Source: Corinectria fuckeliana
Lineage: Eukaryota > Ascomycota > Sordariomycetes > Hypocreales > Nectriaceae
NCBI GenBank assembly: GCA_019137255.1
Contig: WPDH01000024.1
Span: 79,899-143,898 of the forward strand
Length of the DNA stretch: 64,000 bases
Reading direction: 5' to 3'
In this document: piece after piece, positions 61,100-64,000 of the stretch
Layout of the letters: each line of letters begins with the position of its first letter
Position numbering within the stretch: position 1 is the stretch's first letter
Translations under genes and position numbers: made by a program
The notes under the pieces: model-generated
The model's input: only the letters and a program-made list of their open reading frames with translations
Told to the model about the DNA's origin: nothing
The model's database searches: none

Positions 61100-64000
61100 A
61101 GGATAATAGCATATTAAGACTATAGTGATAGTGCTAATATGCTTCTAATAGCTATTAATTTAGGGGTATATAAACTTAACTAAAATTAATATAACCCTCT
61201 TATAAAAATCAGCTAGTATACACTAAGTAAAAATAATAAACTTACTATAAAACTAAGTAAAATACTAGTAGATAACCTAGAAAATAAAGCATATAATACT
61301 ATTACTAGAATTATTCTTACTATATCTCTTAAACAAGTTTAGTATATTATTTAAACTTATATATTTACATATAAGGTATAAGCTTACATCTTATATAAGA
61401 AAGATATAATATATAACTATAAAATAGCTCTTAAGAACTAAATCACTATAAATATTACTATAGCTCTTACCTCTATTATTAACACAGCTCTTATTATACT
61501 CTTAGATTATAAGAGAGGCTAACCCTCTTATATATTAATTATAGTATAAAACCTAATACTCTTAAACTAGAGAAACATAAAGTAAATAACCTAAAGCTAT
61601 ATTAAATATAAAGTTATAATCTAAATAAGAAATATACCCCCTAATATTAACAGCTAAACCCTAAAAGATACTATTAAGATAGTAAACTAAGCTTATAATA
61701 ACTCTAGTGTTATTATAATAAGAAAGCTACTAAGTGGTAATACTATTCTTATATTTTATATAGCAGATAAGATATAAGCTATTTATACTAAAGATTAAGT
61801 TATTAAAGCCTTTAGTAATAATATAGCTCTCTCCCCTCTAATATTTATAGTAATAGTAAAAAGAATCTAACTTATATCTGTCTTAAATAACACTAATAAG
61901 CTTATTAAAGAAATTAACAGATCTAATTAACTAAAAATCCTCTAAGTTAAAAAGTAAAAAACTAGCTAACCTAGCTCTAAAGTGAAAACAAACCTTATTT
62001 TATATATTAGCTCTATTAAAAAGGCTAACCACCTATATAATAATAGCTTACTACTTAATATATAACTATATAACTATAAGCCTTTTAATAAGAGGCTTTA
62101 ACTTACTTAATACTATAACTACTTTAAGTTTAGATATCTAGCTTAGAACTACAAATCAGCCTTAACCTATAGATATTATAAAGGTGTTATACACACTAAT
62201 AAAAAAAGATGCCTAACTAAATATAAAAAAATCTCCCTAAACTATATTCTCTATAAGAGTAAATACCTAGCTTAGAGCTATAACTACCCTATTATAGCCT
62301 TATACTAGGCTTAGACTAAGAAAGAATACTTAGATAAACCTTTTTACTTTTAAGAATATATAGTAACTAAACTTTTAACTTAGAGGCTTCTACTCTTACT
62401 ACTCTTACTATTAGCCTAGCTTATTTAGTTCTTATTAAGAAAACCTAAAAGGCCTTCTAGCTTAATAAACAGATTATATATAATATCTACTAGCTTAGCC
62501 CTAATATAAACCTAAGCTACTTATATACTATTCTCTCTTTTAATAATTATCTTAGCCTTATTACTATTACTATCCCTCTCTTAGACTACTAATTAATACT
62601 AGTATTATACTAAAACACTAATTATTAAGCTACTCTAACTTATATTACACTATAGGCTTATAGTAAATATAATATAATTATACTTTTTAAGCTAAATAAG
62701 AACCCTAAGATAAAAGTCTTAGCCTGCCTAAAATATTATAACTACTATATAATCTACTATAATAAGCATATAATAGTCTATATAAACAAATAGTATAAGC
62801 TTAAGTTATAAATATTATAAGCAAAAAAAGACTAAGTTAGTATTACTTTTATAAAAACCTAATACTAAATTATTATCTTATATAATCCCCTAAATAGTAA
62901 AAATAACTTACTTATATTATAAGCTCTTACTAGCACTACTCTAAATAATTATATGCTTCTTATAGGTAATTTTAACTTTCACTACTTGCTTTAAGACTAT
63001 TATAGCCACTTAGACTAAGATAGTAACAGCCTTATAAAAAAGGTGTTATAACTTTATATTAGCCTTTTTACCTCTTATAAAACAGTTACTAAGTTAGCTT
63101 AAGACTACTAAAATAGTACTTTAGACCTTACTTAAGCTACTAAAACTATTAATACCTCTTATATAAGAACTAACTATAACCTAAAAGAATCTAACTATAT
63201 CTCTTAGTATATTTATATTATAAACACTTATAAAAAGACAGCTTTTAAGCTAGACCCTAGATTTAACTAGAAGAAAACCCACTAGCAAAAAGCAGCTAAT
63301 AAAGCAGTAGTTTATCTCTATTATATATTTAGCAGTATAATAACCACCTTAAAAGCCCTAAATATAAAAGTTAAATAGCTTCTTAAGTAACTTACTATAA
63401 TCACAAAATATATAACCCTAAAGTAGAAGAAACCTAAACCTTACTATAACTCTTAGTAAAATAGTAAAATAGCTAAAGTAACTTTTAAACTTAAGTAAGT
63501 ATACTATATAGCTTAACAAACTAGCCACCTAGTAAACTAGTATACACACTTTAAGGTATATATAATATAAGATTAGTATATATAAAACATATAATATACC
63601 CTCTAGAGGAAACTTCTAATTAAGTTTTTATAGTATAATATAATATAATTCTAAAATATAAAAAAATAGGCTAAACTATATAGTAAAACTACTATAACTT
63701 TTTTACAGTTTTTACCTTTTATCTACTAAGACTAACCTAAGCTAGTAATACTTTATATAGATAAAACTAAGATCTTAATAAGAAAATTCTTCTCTAAACC
63801 TTAGGTAGATAACTCTAACCTCCCCCTTCTCTCACCCTCTAAGACACTTAAACCTAAGTTAGGCTATATATACTTAATAATAGACCCTAAAAAGGTTTAA
63901 AAAGCTTTATACTAAATTAAGTTATAAAAGGCCCTAAAAGAGAATAAAATTCTTATAGGATTTCTTAAAGTATATAGTAACCTACTTATTCTTATAATTA
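61100..64000 (+). mobile_element. Tad-like LINE retrotransposon, RIP-inactivated, cut by the window edge
   Basis: On the plus strand an ORF1 (gag-like) region is readable at about 61730-62300. It ends in zinc knuckles whose Cys and His codons are now mostly Tyr: the pattern Y-x2-Y-x4-Y-x4-Y at 62111-62152, a second at 62168-62212 keeping the His and last Cys, and a third (Y-x2-Y-x3-Y-x4-Y) at 62243-62281. Downstream is an AP-endonuclease. GNFNFHYLL at about 62965 stands for the GDFNxHHxLW motif, and NSTLDLT near 63112 for the GNTxDL motif. TAFKLDPRFN follows, with stops where Trp is expected. At 63931-64000 the start of reverse transcriptase is recognisable (ALKENKILIGFLKV, matching the APGxDGIPxxxLK pattern). 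The changes are all of the RIP type (TGY to TAY, TGG to TAG/TAA). The left border is approximate, and the rest lies outside the window. Confidence 0.8.

Larger units (their letters stand above)
54650..64000. repeat. AT-rich, RIP-altered repeat block without usable ORFs
   Basis: From about 54650 to the right edge the sequence is dominated by A and T. TA and AT dinucleotides are abundant, CG is nearly absent, and CA and TG are scarce. All frames have frequent stops. This is the look of C-to-T / G-to-A mutation by repeat-induced point mutation on transposon copies in ascomycetes. A LINE is recognisable from about 61.1 kb. For 54.65-61.1 kb I can assign no element with confidence; occasional protein-like runs occur on both strands (for example minus strand around 59200-59330, IKYLGIYIFTTKLAKIYNYK). 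The block probably continues beyond the window. Confidence 0.88.

Noticed and set aside
1..64000. CRISPR arrays, prokaryotic operons, riboswitches or a secondary-metabolite gene cluster
   Set aside because: The tandem repeats have no unique spacers, the genes have eukaryotic introns, and no PKS, NRPS, terpene cyclase or cluster regulator was found; the EthD and SDR pseudogenes alone do not make a cluster.

Overview
The window looks like nuclear DNA of a filamentous ascomycete (Pezizomycotina, probably Sordariomycetes; this is inference). The genes have short GT-AG introns of about 55-90 bp, often with a CTAAC-type branch site. The recognisable proteins are fungal: eIF1/Sui1, Eos1, Trm44, a Sog2-type LRR protein of the RAM/MOR network and a HET-domain protein. 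The right end is an AT-saturated block with the marks of repeat-induced point mutation (RIP). All coding starts below use ATG; longer readings that begin at TTG or CTG were rejected.

Layout. 1-5 kb: a broken plus-strand gene (1175-2753) with frame changes and a stop, then a three-exon minus-strand gene of unknown function (3702-4985). 5-12 kb: long non-coding stretches with microsatellites and minisatellites, and one small unknown gene (8786-9411). 12-23 kb: a small charged protein with an upstream ORF (12006-12506), trm44 (14003-15532), a CT-rich promoter plus the eIF1 gene (19224-20167), and eos1 (21297-22460). 23-30 kb: an unknown acidic-tailed protein (23479-25274) and an APH-like phosphotransferase with a GC-AG intron (28574-30161). 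30-36 kb: a gene-poor stretch of ordinary base composition. 36-47 kb: a nine-exon multi-RRM RNA-binding protein with several internal amino-acid repeats, a possible decayed gene near 41.2-41.6 kb, the sog2 gene (41856-44317), and a small disordered protein with a clear TATA box (46038-46456).

47-54.6 kb is accessory in character. It holds an EthD-domain pseudogene and a short-chain dehydrogenase pseudogene side by side, an intact HET-domain gene (50720-52767) and a 200-residue orphan (53458-54060). At about 54.65 kb the composition collapses into a block very rich in A and T, with no usable ORF to the end of the window. Inside it, from about 61.1 kb to the right edge, a Tad-like LINE retrotransposon can still be read on the plus strand: gag zinc knuckles, an AP-endonuclease and the beginning of reverse transcriptase. 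Its Cys codons have become Tyr and its Trp codons stops, as RIP predicts.

The housekeeping genes act separately (tRNA modification, start-codon selection, N-glycosylation, RAM polarity signalling, RNA binding) and show no operon-like logic. I do not see a convincing new multi-gene system. The most informative parts are the transition from intact genes through pseudogenes and a HET gene into RIP-altered heterochromatin, the repeat-rich RRM protein, the phosphotransferase lacking the usual catalytic-loop residues, and the uORF-bearing small gene.
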